Positions 1 through 6,902 of a stretch of DNA of 64,000 nt are shown here, piece after piece; position 1 is the stretch's first letter, and each line of letters opens with the position of its first letter. Source of the DNA: Darwinimomas sp045600945 (GTDB taxonomy: Bacteria; Bacillota; Clostridia; Lachnospirales; Lachnospiraceae). Under the pieces are notes generated by a model, which saw only the letters and a program-made list of their open reading frames with translations, did not search any database and was not told the DNA's origin. A program made the position numbers and the translations under genes. The stretch lies in the NCBI GenBank assembly GCA_045600945.1, contig JAZRYX010000006.1, forward strand, positions 1 to 64,000, written 5' to 3'.

Positions 1-47
1 TAGACAATGGAAATATCCAAAAATCTATCATGAAGGGGAACATTTCT

Positions 48-740
48 ATGACCAAGAAAAGAAAATTCAGCAGAGAGTTTAAAGAATCAGTACTTAGAGA
101 ACATGATGAGACAGGCATATCTTATTGGAAGCTCGGAAAGAAGTATGGGATTGAAGCCGGAATGATTCGGAGATGGCGCAATAACAGGAATGCATTCGGA
201 GCAGAGTCTTTAGAACATCATAACTGTAATCTCTGTAATTACACTGCTGATTACAAAAAGAAAGTAGTTGATTATTGCTTAAGCGAGAACGCTACTTATC
301 AGGCAACTGCATTAAAATTCGGAATACTCGCACCTTCTACTGTCAGTAAATGGGTAAAGCAGTATAATAGCCATATAGAATTAACCTTATCCAGACCGGA
401 TGGAAAGGAACGAAATATGGCAAGCAAGATACCAGTAAGAAAAACAAGCTTTGAAGAACGAGTAGAAATAGTAAAGTATTGTATTGAGCACGAGCACAAT
501 TATTCAGGCGCGGCAATTCAGTTCAATGTATCTTATGGTCAGGTATATTCATGGGTAAGAAAATATGAACAGAACGGTGTAGATGCACTTACTGACCGAA
601 GAGGCAAACATTGTAGCGAGGAACCTCTCTCAGAAATTGATAAGCTAAGAGCAGAGAACAGGCTGTTGCGAGCCAAAGAAAAGCAGCAGCAAATGGAGAT
701 TGACTTCTTAAAAAAAGTCGAGGAAATCGAGAGGAGGTGA
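48..740 (+). CDS. IS3-family transposase OrfA (DNA-binding subunit)
   Basis: OrfA of an IS3-family element binds the element ends and is the N-terminal part of the OrfAB transposase. The product has three successive helix-turn-helix-like segments (roughly residues 5-45, 70-110 and 135-180) and a C-terminal leucine-zipper-like helix with LRAENRLLRAKEKQQQ. I chose the ATG at 48 because GGGGAA lies about ten bases upstream; an in-frame ATG at 30 is possible. The gene ends inside a GTGA overlap with orfB. An A7 run at 710-716 (A AAA AAA in the reading frame, followed by G) is a canonical -1 slippery site, and the -1 frame stays open into orfB, so an OrfAB fusion is expected. Confidence 0.9.
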   Translation: MTKKRKFSREFKESVLREHDETGISYWKLGKKYGIEAGMIRRWRNNRNAFGAESLEHHNCNLCNYTADYKKKVVDYCLSENATYQATALKFGILAPSTVSKWVKQYNSHIELTLSRPDGKERNMASKIPVRKTSFEERVEIVKYCIEHEHNYSGAAIQFNVSYGQVYSWVRKYEQNGVDALTDRRGKHCSEEPLSEIDKLRAENRLLRAKEKQQQMEIDFLKKVEEIERR

Positions 741-1645
741 CGCTGCGAAGGACCAGAAAACAAAGCATATATACAGCAATCAAGGAATTATTCGAGGAAG
801 AGAAAGGATATCCGCTCAGCGGACTCTGCCGGCTTGGTAATGTCAGCAGAGCTGCCTATTATAAATGGCTTAATCATAATGACAGTGAAAATGACGCACT
901 TAATAACAGAATTGCAGATCTGACCGAAATCATACATGCGGAGCATCCTGATATGGGATACCGCAGGATAAGAGACACTCTTGAGCATGATCATAGTATT
1001 GATGTAAATGACAAGAGAGTTTTACGTATATGCCGTAAAAAGAAGATACAATCCTACGTCAAACATAGATACAATTGCTGCACTAAGCCGGCTTCAGATC
1101 CGGCATATATTGCAGAGAATGTTCTGAACCGGGAATTCAAGTCGGATGTTCCAAATGAGAAATGGGTTACAGATGTCAGTGTATTCAAGTACGGAATCGG
1201 AGAGAAAAAGGAAAAGCTATATCTAAGTGCAATACTTGATTTATGTGGTAAACGTCCTGTTTCATTTACGATGAGCAGTTCCAATGATAATGATCTTGTA
1301 TTTGCAAACTTTGACGATGCCGTTTCAAAGCATCCGGATGCTCACTGTGTTTTTCACAGTGACAGGGGTTACCAGTATACCAGCAAAGCGTTTCATGACC
1401 GTCTAATCAAGGCAGGAATGACACAAAGCATGTCCAGGGTTGCTCACTGTATAGACAATGGACCTATGGAAGGATTCTGGGGATTAATGAAGCGTGAAAT
1501 GTACTATGGGAGAAAATTTAAAACCAAAGAAGAACTGATTAAGGCAATAAACGATTACATGGATTATTACGTGAATAGGCGTGTGCAGCGCAGACTTGGA
1601 GTAATGACTCCGGCAGAATACTATCAAATAAAGTTGGCGGCATAA
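737..1645 (+). CDS. IS3-family transposase OrfB (DDE integrase domain)
   Basis: This is the catalytic half of the IS3-family transposase. It has an N-terminal HTH_21-like region and a retroviral-type integrase core. The catalytic triad is readable as D in VTDVSVFK, D in FHSDRGYQYT and E in NGPMEGFWG, and the C-terminus has the usual INDYMDYYVNRR segment. A separate start would be GTG at 737, right after GAGGAG, but translation more likely comes from -1 frameshifting at the A7 run at 710-716. No internal stops or deletions are visible, so the element may still be active. Confidence 0.92.
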   Translation: MTLRRTRKQSIYTAIKELFEEEKGYPLSGLCRLGNVSRAAYYKWLNHNDSENDALNNRIADLTEIIHAEHPDMGYRRIRDTLEHDHSIDVNDKRVLRICRKKKIQSYVKHRYNCCTKPASDPAYIAENVLNREFKSDVPNEKWVTDVSVFKYGIGEKKEKLYLSAILDLCGKRPVSFTMSSSNDNDLVFANFDDAVSKHPDAHCVFHSDRGYQYTSKAFHDRLIKAGMTQSMSRVAHCIDNGPMEGFWGLMKREMYYGRKFKTKEELIKAINDYMDYYVNRRVQRRLGVMTPAEYYQIKLAA

Positions 1646-1650
1646 AAAAA

Positions 1651-1682
1651 CTGCCCAAGCGGGCAGAAAAAAGTTTTTGTTT
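1651..1682 (+). terminator. Rho-independent terminator of the IS element
   Basis: Inverted repeat CTGCCC/GGGCAG (1651-1666) with a 4-base loop, followed a few bases later by T-rich sequence, directly after orfB and before the right inverted end. Confidence 0.7.
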
Positions 1683-1710
1683 TTTAAATTGTCTACTTGA
1701 CGGGTAGCAC

Positions 1711-1905
1711 ACCATAAATAAAGGAACAGATGATTTTATAAATAAGATATATACTGTAGGAACAATAGAATCAAGAAAACTAGGAATATCTTATGATTAC
1801 CAGCACCATTTTATACCATCGCAAGAATGCATTAAAGATAAAATAGAACAGTTTCTAAAGGACGGATACGAAGCATTTAATAACGATGTTACAATTGAGG
1901 CATAG
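1711..1905 (+). pseudogene. 3' remnant of an unknown gene interrupted by the IS element
   Basis: An open frame enters from the right edge of the IS element and continues for about 64 codons to TAG at 1903-1905. It has no start of its own, and a stop lies in frame inside the IS end. The peptide includes TVGTIESRKLGISYDYQHHF and a charged C-terminus. I do not recognise the family. The next gene starts two bases after its stop, so the pair probably formed an operon before the insertion. Confidence 0.6.
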
Positions 1906-1907
1906 AT

Positions 1908-2405
1908 GTGAGTAGAAAGAACAAGGTAAAAAACGAAAACGAAAGAAAAGACTATAACAATTTTATTATAAAATCCAACTATTCTCCAGAAACTACAATT
2001 CCCACTTATAGTGAGACTCTGCATGGAAGTAATGAGGGATATGATAGTAATAGGACATCCTACGATAACAATAAGGCTCCGGTAAAAACTCCATTCAAAA
2101 TCAAAATTATGGATTTTATTAAGGAACACTTGGCGGAAATCATTGTTACAGTCATTCTAATTCCTTTGCTAATAGGACTTGTAAAATCATCGATAAGTTC
2201 AGCATTGGATATTCGAGAAATTGAAACCAGAATAGAATATATCGAGAAAGAGATTGCAGTTATTCAAGACGATTTGGTTTCAAAAGATACATTAGAATCC
2301 GAGTTAAAACTTATTCAAAAGGATATTGAATCACAAAGTTTACTTAATATTGAAGATATTAAACGTAAGATAGAGCATATAGAAAAAGAATTATACAATA
2401 ATTAG
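1908..2405 (+). CDS. Membrane-anchored coiled-coil protein of unknown function
   Basis: A 165-residue product with GTG start. Residues 1-65 are polar and basic or Asn/Ser rich. One hydrophobic segment at about 72-92 (EIIVTVILIPLLIGLVK) should be a single transmembrane helix. The C-terminal 65 residues form an Ile/Leu-Glu-Lys heptad pattern typical of a coiled coil. The gene follows the interrupted frame by two bases and probably lost its native promoter to the IS insertion. I do not recognise a family; similar tail-anchored small proteins occur in phage-defence and toxin operons, but nothing here proves that role. Confidence 0.55.
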   Translation: MSRKNKVKNENERKDYNNFIIKSNYSPETTIPTYSETLHGSNEGYDSNRTSYDNNKAPVKTPFKIKIMDFIKEHLAEIIVTVILIPLLIGLVKSSISSALDIREIETRIEYIEKEIAVIQDDLVSKDTLESELKLIQKDIESQSLLNIEDIKRKIEHIEKELYNN

Positions 2406-2424
2406 CTATGGTACGTAATATTAT

Positions 2425-2630
2425 CCGTCACATCCGTCATTGCCGTCACACCTCTGGAAGCTGAGATCACTGTTCCTCCTTCCAAAATCTGTGTAAAATC
2501 CGTGTAAATGAAAACGGTGTGTCGGAAAACAACGTATTTTCAAAGCATTTCCGCATCGTCGGACTGCTTCAAGTCCGGCCTGCGGCATTTCTGAAGGAGA
2601 CTATCGTGAGATGGTCTCTTTTGATATAAT
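2425..2630 (+). repeat. Dispersed intergenic repeat, copy 1
   Basis: First of three related non-coding blocks in this region. It begins with three imperfect 9-mers (CCGTCACAT, CCGTCATTG, CCGTCACAC), then has a doubled TGTGTAAAAT/CGTGTAAATG motif and a hairpin with arms CGGACT/AGTCCG near 2560. It ends with a second hairpin, GAGACTATC/GATGGTCTC (2597-2618), followed by TTTT and TATAAT at 2625-2630. Copy 3 shares the whole block; copy 2 shares all but the last hairpin. The Fic/Doc gene starts 32 bases downstream, so the block may act as terminator plus promoter. Confidence 0.85.
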
Positions 2631-2662
2631 AGAAATATCGAAATCAAGAAGGCAGAGGCAAT

Positions 2663-3589
2663 ATGAATAATAATGAATTAATCTTATTTGAGTCACAGGA
2701 TAAAACCATAGTGCTTCCGGTACAGATGAAGAATGAGAGCGTTTGGCTTACCCAAGATCAAATGAGTGAGCTTTTTAATACTGCAAGGTCTTCTGTTGCG
2801 TATCATATAGGTAATATATTTAAAGAGGGAGAACTTGAAAAGAGTACTTCTGTCGAAATTTTCGACAGAAGTACTGCACAGGCGAGCAGACCGCCTATGT
2901 ATTACAATCTCGACGTTATTATTTCCGTCGGATATCGTGTAAAGTCGCAGAGAGGCGTTGAGTTCCGTAAGTGGGCAAACAGAGTGCTCAAGGATTATAT
3001 TATTCACGGATATGCGGTTAATCAGAAGAGACTGTCACAGCTCGGGGACGTCGTCAAGCTACTTAAACGTACGGAGAATTCTCTGGATGCTAAGCAGGTT
3101 CTGACTGTTGTTGAGAAATATAGTGAGGCGTTGGATCTTCTGGACGCATATGATCATCAGAACATGACCCGTCCGAAAGGCAATGAGTCAACCTATGTGC
3201 TGACTTATGAAGAATGCAGAAGAGTAATAGATAACATGAAATTCGGAAATGAGTCGGAGCTTTTCGGAAACGAAAAAGATGATTCTTTCAAAGGAAGCAT
3301 AGGAAATATTTATCAGTCTTTTGACGGGCACGAAATATACCCGACAATGGAAGAAAAAGCAGCAAATCTGCTCTATCTTGTAACGAAGAATCATAGTTTC
3401 TCGGATGGCAATAAGAGAATTGCAGCAACAATGTTCTTATATTTTCTGGATAAAAATGGCATTTTGTTCATTGACGGAGAAAAGTTGATAGATGATCATA
3501 CTTTGGTTGCTCTTACGATTATGATTGCAGAGTCAAAGCCGGAAGAAAAGGAAATGATGATCAGTGTTATTATGAATTGTCTGAGATAA
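2663..3589 (+). CDS. RhuM-family protein with C-terminal Fic/Doc domain
   Basis: A 308-residue fusion. The N-terminal RhuM part (about 1-125) has WLTQDQMSELFNTARSSV and YYNLDVIISVGYRVKSQRGV, followed by RKWANRVLKDYI. The C-terminal part carries a Fic/Doc signature, HSFSDGNKRIAA (about 242-253), close to Doc's HxFx[ND]xNKR, the nucleotide-transfer motif. Fic/Doc enzymes AMPylate or phosphorylate target proteins and often act as toxins. I see no inhibitory (S/T)xxxE(G/N) helix and no separate antitoxin gene. Arrays of RhuM-Doc genes are common in defence islands. A 33-bp perfect palindrome lies inside the coding sequence (2843-2875). Confidence 0.88.
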   Translation: MNNNELILFESQDKTIVLPVQMKNESVWLTQDQMSELFNTARSSVAYHIGNIFKEGELEKSTSVEIFDRSTAQASRPPMYYNLDVIISVGYRVKSQRGVEFRKWANRVLKDYIIHGYAVNQKRLSQLGDVVKLLKRTENSLDAKQVLTVVEKYSEALDLLDAYDHQNMTRPKGNESTYVLTYEECRRVIDNMKFGNESELFGNEKDDSFKGSIGNIYQSFDGHEIYPTMEEKAANLLYLVTKNHSFSDGNKRIAATMFLYFLDKNGILFIDGEKLIDDHTLVALTIMIAESKPEEKEMMISVIMNCLR

Positions 3590-3647
3590 CAAACAGAGGT
3601 ATAGCAATATCTACAATGATTAGAAAATAGCTTTCGAGGGAAAGAGG

Positions 3648-4500
3648 ATGAATATAATTAAACTACCACAATTTTTAAATATTGTTGATAAAGAGACAAA
3701 AGTGATGTCGCATGAAGAGTTGGAGGAATTTATTCATGAAATTGCCAGAAAGCTTCCGGAAAGACAGCGAAACGCATTTATAGAATTGATTAATCAAGTG
3801 CAAAAGGCAACAGATATCGGAAATACCGCACTTCGGACAGATAATGGGGAAGAAATTGTAAAAGAACAGATTTTAAACATTGTTCCACAATTATTAAGGA
3901 TTAATGAAGGCGAAGTCTGCTTGGATAGTGAATATAACGAGGAATGAGTATTGCTGTATCCTGTTTTTTGAAAAGGATTTTGACAACATGGAGAAGACCA
4001 ACATGCTGATTGAAAAAAATCTGGGCTGGTCAGCAACCTTTATGAAAGAAGGCATGGCTTTGCTTATGTTGCTTCTGTACCAGGGAGAATCCAATTCGGT
4101 CGGTATGAAATCCATGCTATATTGGGCAATTCGTGCATGTGGATTCAGTAAAGAATCCTTGTACTTTGGTACTACCGAGACTAATGATAAAACTGATACA
4201 GATATTTTTTGCGAGATTTTTGATAAATGGAAGGATAACGTAACACTATCCAATAGCGAAGTTAAGAAGTGGATGAATAAAATCGAAACATGGATCTGCA
4301 GACGTGTATCCGGAATCATGGAAGCAAACAAGAGGAATTACTATCGAGAATGCGCTGAATTTATAGCTGCATTAGGCGAAGTAAAAGAATCAATCGGGGA
4401 AAAAGGGGCTAAAGCCAAAATCATGGAGCAGTATAGAACAGAATATTCCCGCAGAAGAGCTTTCCATCAAGAGTTAAGGAACTGCGGAATGAAAATGTAA
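3648..4500 (+). pseudogene. Internally deleted, frame-broken gene (N- and C-terminal parts of one large protein)
   Basis: Two reading frames seem to be the ends of one gene. The first (3648-3947, 99 aa) ends in a stop near LRINEGEVCLDSEYNEE. The second frame continues to 4500 with LGWSATFMKEGMALLMLLLY and ANKRNYYRECAEFIAALGEV near its C-terminus. From memory, such N- and C-termini belong to a single SWIM-type or related Firmicutes protein of more than 500 residues, which would mean the middle is deleted. The stop, the frame change and the short total length are direct observations; the family match is recollection. Confidence 0.6.
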
Positions 4501-4577
4501 CTGGTGCAATTTGTTTCTTCGGTCCAAGTGTCAATTATCATAACACATAGGACGTGCATGCAACGGATAAGTGATTT

Positions 4578-4762
4578 TATTATTTCAGTGTCATATAGTC
4601 TGTCACATCCGTCATTGTCGTCACATCCGGAAGCTGAGTTCATTGTTTCCTCCTTCCAAAATCCGTGTAAAATCCGTGTAAATGAAAACGGTTCGGCAGA
4701 AAATAACGTATTTTCAAAGCATTTCAGTATCGTCGGACTACTTCAAGTCCGGCCTGCGGCAT
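4578..4762 (+). repeat. Dispersed intergenic repeat, copy 2
   Basis: Matches copy 3 from the ATTATTTC stretch near 4578 through the CCGTCACATCC 9-mers, the doubled CCGTGTAAA motif and the CGGACT/AGTCCG hairpin to GGCCTGCGGCAT. It then diverges: the GAGACTATC hairpin and TATAAT box of copies 1 and 3 are missing and another terminator follows. Open frames across this block are shadows. Confidence 0.85.
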
Positions 4763-4772
4763 CAGTGGAAAT

Positions 4773-4814
4773 CTCGAAATTCATTGATAAATCAATGGGC
4801 TTCGAGGTTTTTTA
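4773..4814 (+). terminator. Rho-independent terminator after repeat copy 2
   Basis: Outer arms CTCGAA (4773-4778) and TTCGAG (4801-4806), inner arms CATTGA/TCAATG, then G and a run of six T. It closes the cassette between repeat copies 1 and 2. Confidence 0.75.
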
Positions 4815-4919
4815 TTGCTCCAATAGTTATGCTGAGAGAAAGGCATTTTGTAGGTAAACATTGTGCTTACAAAAGATAACGAGACCGTAATCAGCACATG
4901 AAAAATAGAATTTTTTCTA

Positions 4920-4948
4920 TTGAAAAATGAGGATAAACATATTAGAAT
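4920..4948 (+). promoter_or_regulatory. Sigma-A promoter for the AbiF-type RNA and gene remnant
   Basis: TTGAAA at 4920-4925 and TAGAAT at 4943-4948 with a 17-base spacer. Transcription would begin near 4955, just before the hairpin RNA. Confidence 0.7.
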
Positions 4949-4954
4949 GAATAC

Positions 4955-5016
4955 ATGATAAAGACTCTCGCGCGCCTACTTACAGTGCGTACCATGCGAG
5001 GGTCGCTTCTTTTTAT
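4955..5016 (+). ncRNA. Candidate abiF-type structured RNA
   Basis: Nine-base-pair stem GACTCTCGC (4963-4971) with GCGAGGGTC (4996-5004), loop of 24 bases containing GCGCCTACTT and GCGTACCAT, then a T-rich tail. It lies between a strong promoter and the start of an Abi_2/AbiF-like reading frame. As I recall, a conserved structured RNA (abiF motif) sits upstream of AbiF genes and works with the protein as a toxin-antitoxin or defence pair. Here the protein partner is truncated, so the RNA may be an orphan. A covariance-model search would settle the identity. Confidence 0.6.
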
Positions 5017-5031
5017 GGAGAGATGAGTATT

Positions 5032-5157
5032 ATGTCTAAGCTACTAAAAAAACATTATTCTTTATCGGATCAAGTCGAGAAACTAAAGAATAGAGGTTTA
5101 ATAATAGAAAAGATAGATACAATACTATTGGAGATACATCGGCAGGAAACCTTGTAG
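5032..5157 (+). pseudogene. Truncated Abi_2/AbiF-family abortive-infection gene (N-terminal 41 codons)
   Basis: The peptide begins MSKLLKKHYSLSDQVEKLKN and continues RGLIIEKID, which fits the conserved start of Abi_2/AbiF proteins (typically about 300 residues). After GLII the homology stops and TAG follows at 5155-5157. In another frame from about 5106 the sequence becomes BrnT-like, so the gene was cut and joined to a second defence or toxin gene. The promoter and hairpin RNA upstream are intact. Family assignment rests on a short but characteristic N-terminus. Confidence 0.6.
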
Positions 5158-5327
5158 TTGGCCGCGCAGGAACTACAGAAGACATTATAGATGATATTCT
5201 GTTTGTAGTATACACGGAAAGGTTTTCTGATGAGGAAAATGCAGAAAACCCGGATGTTACAAGATTAATATCCGCCAGACAGGCAACGAACTTTGAACGA
5301 GGAATATATTATGGTAAATTCAATTAA
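5094..5327 (+). pseudogene. BrnT-type toxin remnant (C-terminal part)
   Basis: In a frame different from the AbiF remnant the sequence reads RKDRYNTIGDTSAGNL, LFVVYTERF and TRLISARQATNFERGIYYGK. This is the C-terminal half of BrnT, an RNase toxin of the RelE-like fold. The usual N-terminal FEWD..KN..KHG block is absent, and there is an unusual insertion between GNLVV and VVYTER. The stop overlaps the start of the BrnA-like gene, as in intact brnTA operons. No start codon is apparent, so the toxin is probably not made. Confidence 0.6.
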
Positions 5328-5499
5328 TATGAGTGAACAATTAAAAAAGGAACTTGCTTTTACAAAAAAAGAAAGGGATCAGCTGAAAGCATCACGATCA
5401 ATGCCGATAACATTTGATAATGACTGTCCTGAAACAACACCGGAAATGGCTCTTAAATTCAGGAGAGTCAATCCTGTCAAGCATGTAGCTGTTAATTGA
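5311..5499 (+). pseudogene. BrnA-type antitoxin, probably C-terminally truncated
   Basis: ATG at 5311 has GAGGAA six bases upstream and overlaps the toxin frame by 17 bases. The 62-residue product contains SMPITFDNDCPETTPEMA, the conserved N-terminal to middle BrnA segment. It stops after FRRVNPVKHVAVN, before the ribbon-helix-helix DNA-binding part expected in full-length BrnA, and two bases later repeat copy 3 begins. The repeat boundary has therefore probably clipped the gene. It could still encode a partial toxin-binding peptide. Confidence 0.55.
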
Positions 5500-5500
5500 C

Positions 5501-5727
5501 ATTATTGTTTCGGTGGCATATAGCCCGTCACATCCGTCATTGCCGTCACACCCGGAAGCTGAGATCACTGTTCCTCCTTCCAAAATCTGTGTAAAATCCG
5601 TGTAAACGAAAACGGTGCGGCAGAAAACAATGTATTTTCAAAGCATTCCCGCATCGTCGGACTGCTTCAAGTCCGACCTGAGGCATTTCAAAGGAGACTA
5701 TCGCGAGATGGTCTCTTTTGATATAAT
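5501..5727 (+). repeat. Dispersed intergenic repeat, copy 3
   Basis: Full-length copy: shares the left part with copy 2 (ATTATTGTTTCGGTGGCATATAG region), the CCGTCA 9-mers, the doubled TGTGTAAAAT motif, the CGGACT/AGTCCG hairpin, and with copy 1 the GAGACTATC/GATGGTCTC hairpin (5694-5715) and TATAAT (5722-5727). Between 5500 and the next start at 5819 there is no convincing gene. Confidence 0.85.
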
Positions 5728-5818
5728 GGGAACAATAGTACGAAGTGGCAGAGCTGTTTGGCATGGATATAAAAAATACTGGTTAACATATAGAAATAGA
5801 AAAAGGAAATGTTGTCAT

Positions 5819-6502
5819 ATGGCTAAATTTGATGTAGTAAAAGAATTACGAAGGGTAGCAGATGAAGAGTATGCAGATTTTCAGGCAAAACTCACGCCAA
5901 CAATAGATCGAGGAATGTTCATTGGTGTGCGTGTTCCTAATGCAAGAAAGCTTGCAAAAGAAATCTACAGGTCTGGCGAGTACGACAGCTTTCTAAAAAA
6001 ACTTCCACATAAGTATTATGATGAAAATATGCTGCATGGACTGATTCTTTCAGAGTTCAGGGATTATGATGGGTGCATCCGTGAGGTTGACAGGTTTCTA
6101 CCATATGTAGATAACTGGGCAGTATGCGATATCATGTCGCCAAAGTGCTTTAAGAAAAATAAAGATTCTTTGATTAAGAAGATTTCCGAGTGGACGGCAA
6201 GTGATAAAGTATACACCAGCCGTTTCGGAATAGAAATGTTGATGACACATTTTCTTGACGAAGATTTTGATAAGAAATATCTAAAGATTCCAGCGAAGGT
6301 TCACTTGGCTGATTATTATTCAAAGATGATGGTAGCTTGGTTTTACGCTACAGCGCTTGCAAAGCAGTGGGATGCAACGATTCCATATATAGAAGCTGGA
6401 GAACTTGAGATTTGGACACATAATAAAACCATTCAAAAGGCCAGGGAAAGCTACCGCATCACAGCTGAGCAGAAAGAGTATTTGCAGACTCTTAAGAAGT
6501 AA
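5819..6502 (+). CDS. AlkD-like DNA alkylation repair protein
   Basis: A 227-residue HEAT-repeat-type protein of the DNA alkylation repair family (PF08713). AlkD-like enzymes excise positively charged alkylated bases (3-methyl and 7-methyl purines). Recognisable stretches are RGMFIGVRVPNARKLAKEI, DNWAVCDIMSPKCFKK and RFGIEMLMTHFLDEDF, in the usual order along the full domain. I chose ATG at 5819, with AAAGGAAA upstream; the open frame runs back into the repeat but that part is not conserved-looking. The TATAAT of repeat copy 3 lies about 90 bases upstream and may drive it. Confidence 0.88.
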   Translation: MAKFDVVKELRRVADEEYADFQAKLTPTIDRGMFIGVRVPNARKLAKEIYRSGEYDSFLKKLPHKYYDENMLHGLILSEFRDYDGCIREVDRFLPYVDNWAVCDIMSPKCFKKNKDSLIKKISEWTASDKVYTSRFGIEMLMTHFLDEDFDKKYLKIPAKVHLADYYSKMMVAWFYATALAKQWDATIPYIEAGELEIWTHNKTIQKARESYRITAEQKEYLQTLKK

Positions 6503-6609
6503 GGCAAATATTGTCAATGACAAGCGCCCATGGTGACACATATAGAATAAAAACCCGAAATATGATACATTATAATATAGTGGAATGGGAAGCAAAGTTG
6601 GCTGATACT

Positions 6610-6819
6610 ATGAAAAGAAAAAACAGAATCAGGGTAATTTTAATAACGGCTGCGGCAATAATAGCATTGTTTGTAATTGCCGGTCTTTTTGTTGTCCCTA
6701 AAGCAAAAAAGAGATATCTTGGAAAACGGGCAGAAGAAATAGTTGCTCAGATGAGTGTCGACGAAAAAATAGGACAGGTTTTCAGGCGCGTACGGATGTG
6801 CTATTCCTGCAGATTTTGA
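6610..6819 (+). pseudogene. Truncated glycoside hydrolase family 3 (beta-N-acetylhexosaminidase-like) gene
   Basis: The product starts with a basic N-terminus and a signal-anchor helix (ILITAAAIIALFVIAGLFVV), then YLGKRAEEIVAQMSVDEKIG and QVF, the typical beginning of secreted family 3 glycosidases. After QVF homology is lost and a stop follows. In another frame, 6785-6844 reads GAYGCAIPADFEILFGVKH and stops, resembling the C-terminal tail of an unrelated protein. A deletion joining the start of one gene to the end of another explains this. Confidence 0.6.
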
Positions 6820-6836
6820 GATACTGTTCGGAGTTA

Positions 6837-6856
6837 AACATTAATCGTTTAATGTT
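6837..6856 (+). repeat. Small inverted repeat (possible terminator or operator)
   Basis: Arms AACATTAA and TTAATGTT with a 4-base loop, between the truncated hydrolase and the MATE fusion gene. No T-run follows, so an operator is as likely as a terminator. Confidence 0.4.
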
Positions 6857-6902
6857 CAGTTGATATAGGTTTTGCGGCTTGAATTTTGAGGAAAACTAAC
6901 GA

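Larger units (their letters stand above)
1..1709 (+). mobile_element. IS3-family insertion sequence (IS150-like), left tip outside the window
   Basis: Two overlapping transposase frames lie between inverted ends. TAGACAAT opens the window and ATTGTCTA sits at 1688-1695. Outside the right copy the sequence runs on to a CA end near 1709, so roughly 14 bases of the left tip are probably missing. A GC-rich hairpin followed by a T-rich stretch closes the element. To its right lies the 3' part of an interrupted reading frame. The exact ends and any target duplication cannot be fixed from this window. Confidence 0.85.

Noticed and set aside
4504..4879. Open frames of 117 and 65 codons across repeat copy 2
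   Set aside because: They follow the repeat sequence, are not kept in frame in copies 1 and 3, and have no ribosome binding site.
5398..5583. Minus-strand frame with a good AAGGAGG start in repeat copies 2 and 3
   Set aside because: The reading frame is similar in copies 2 and 3 but shifted in copy 1, and the copies diverge in frame ends, so a coding role is not supported.
2425..5727. Repeat copies as integron attC sites
   Set aside because: No GTTRRRY/RYYYAAC core pair and no integron integrase nearby; the hairpins are too short.
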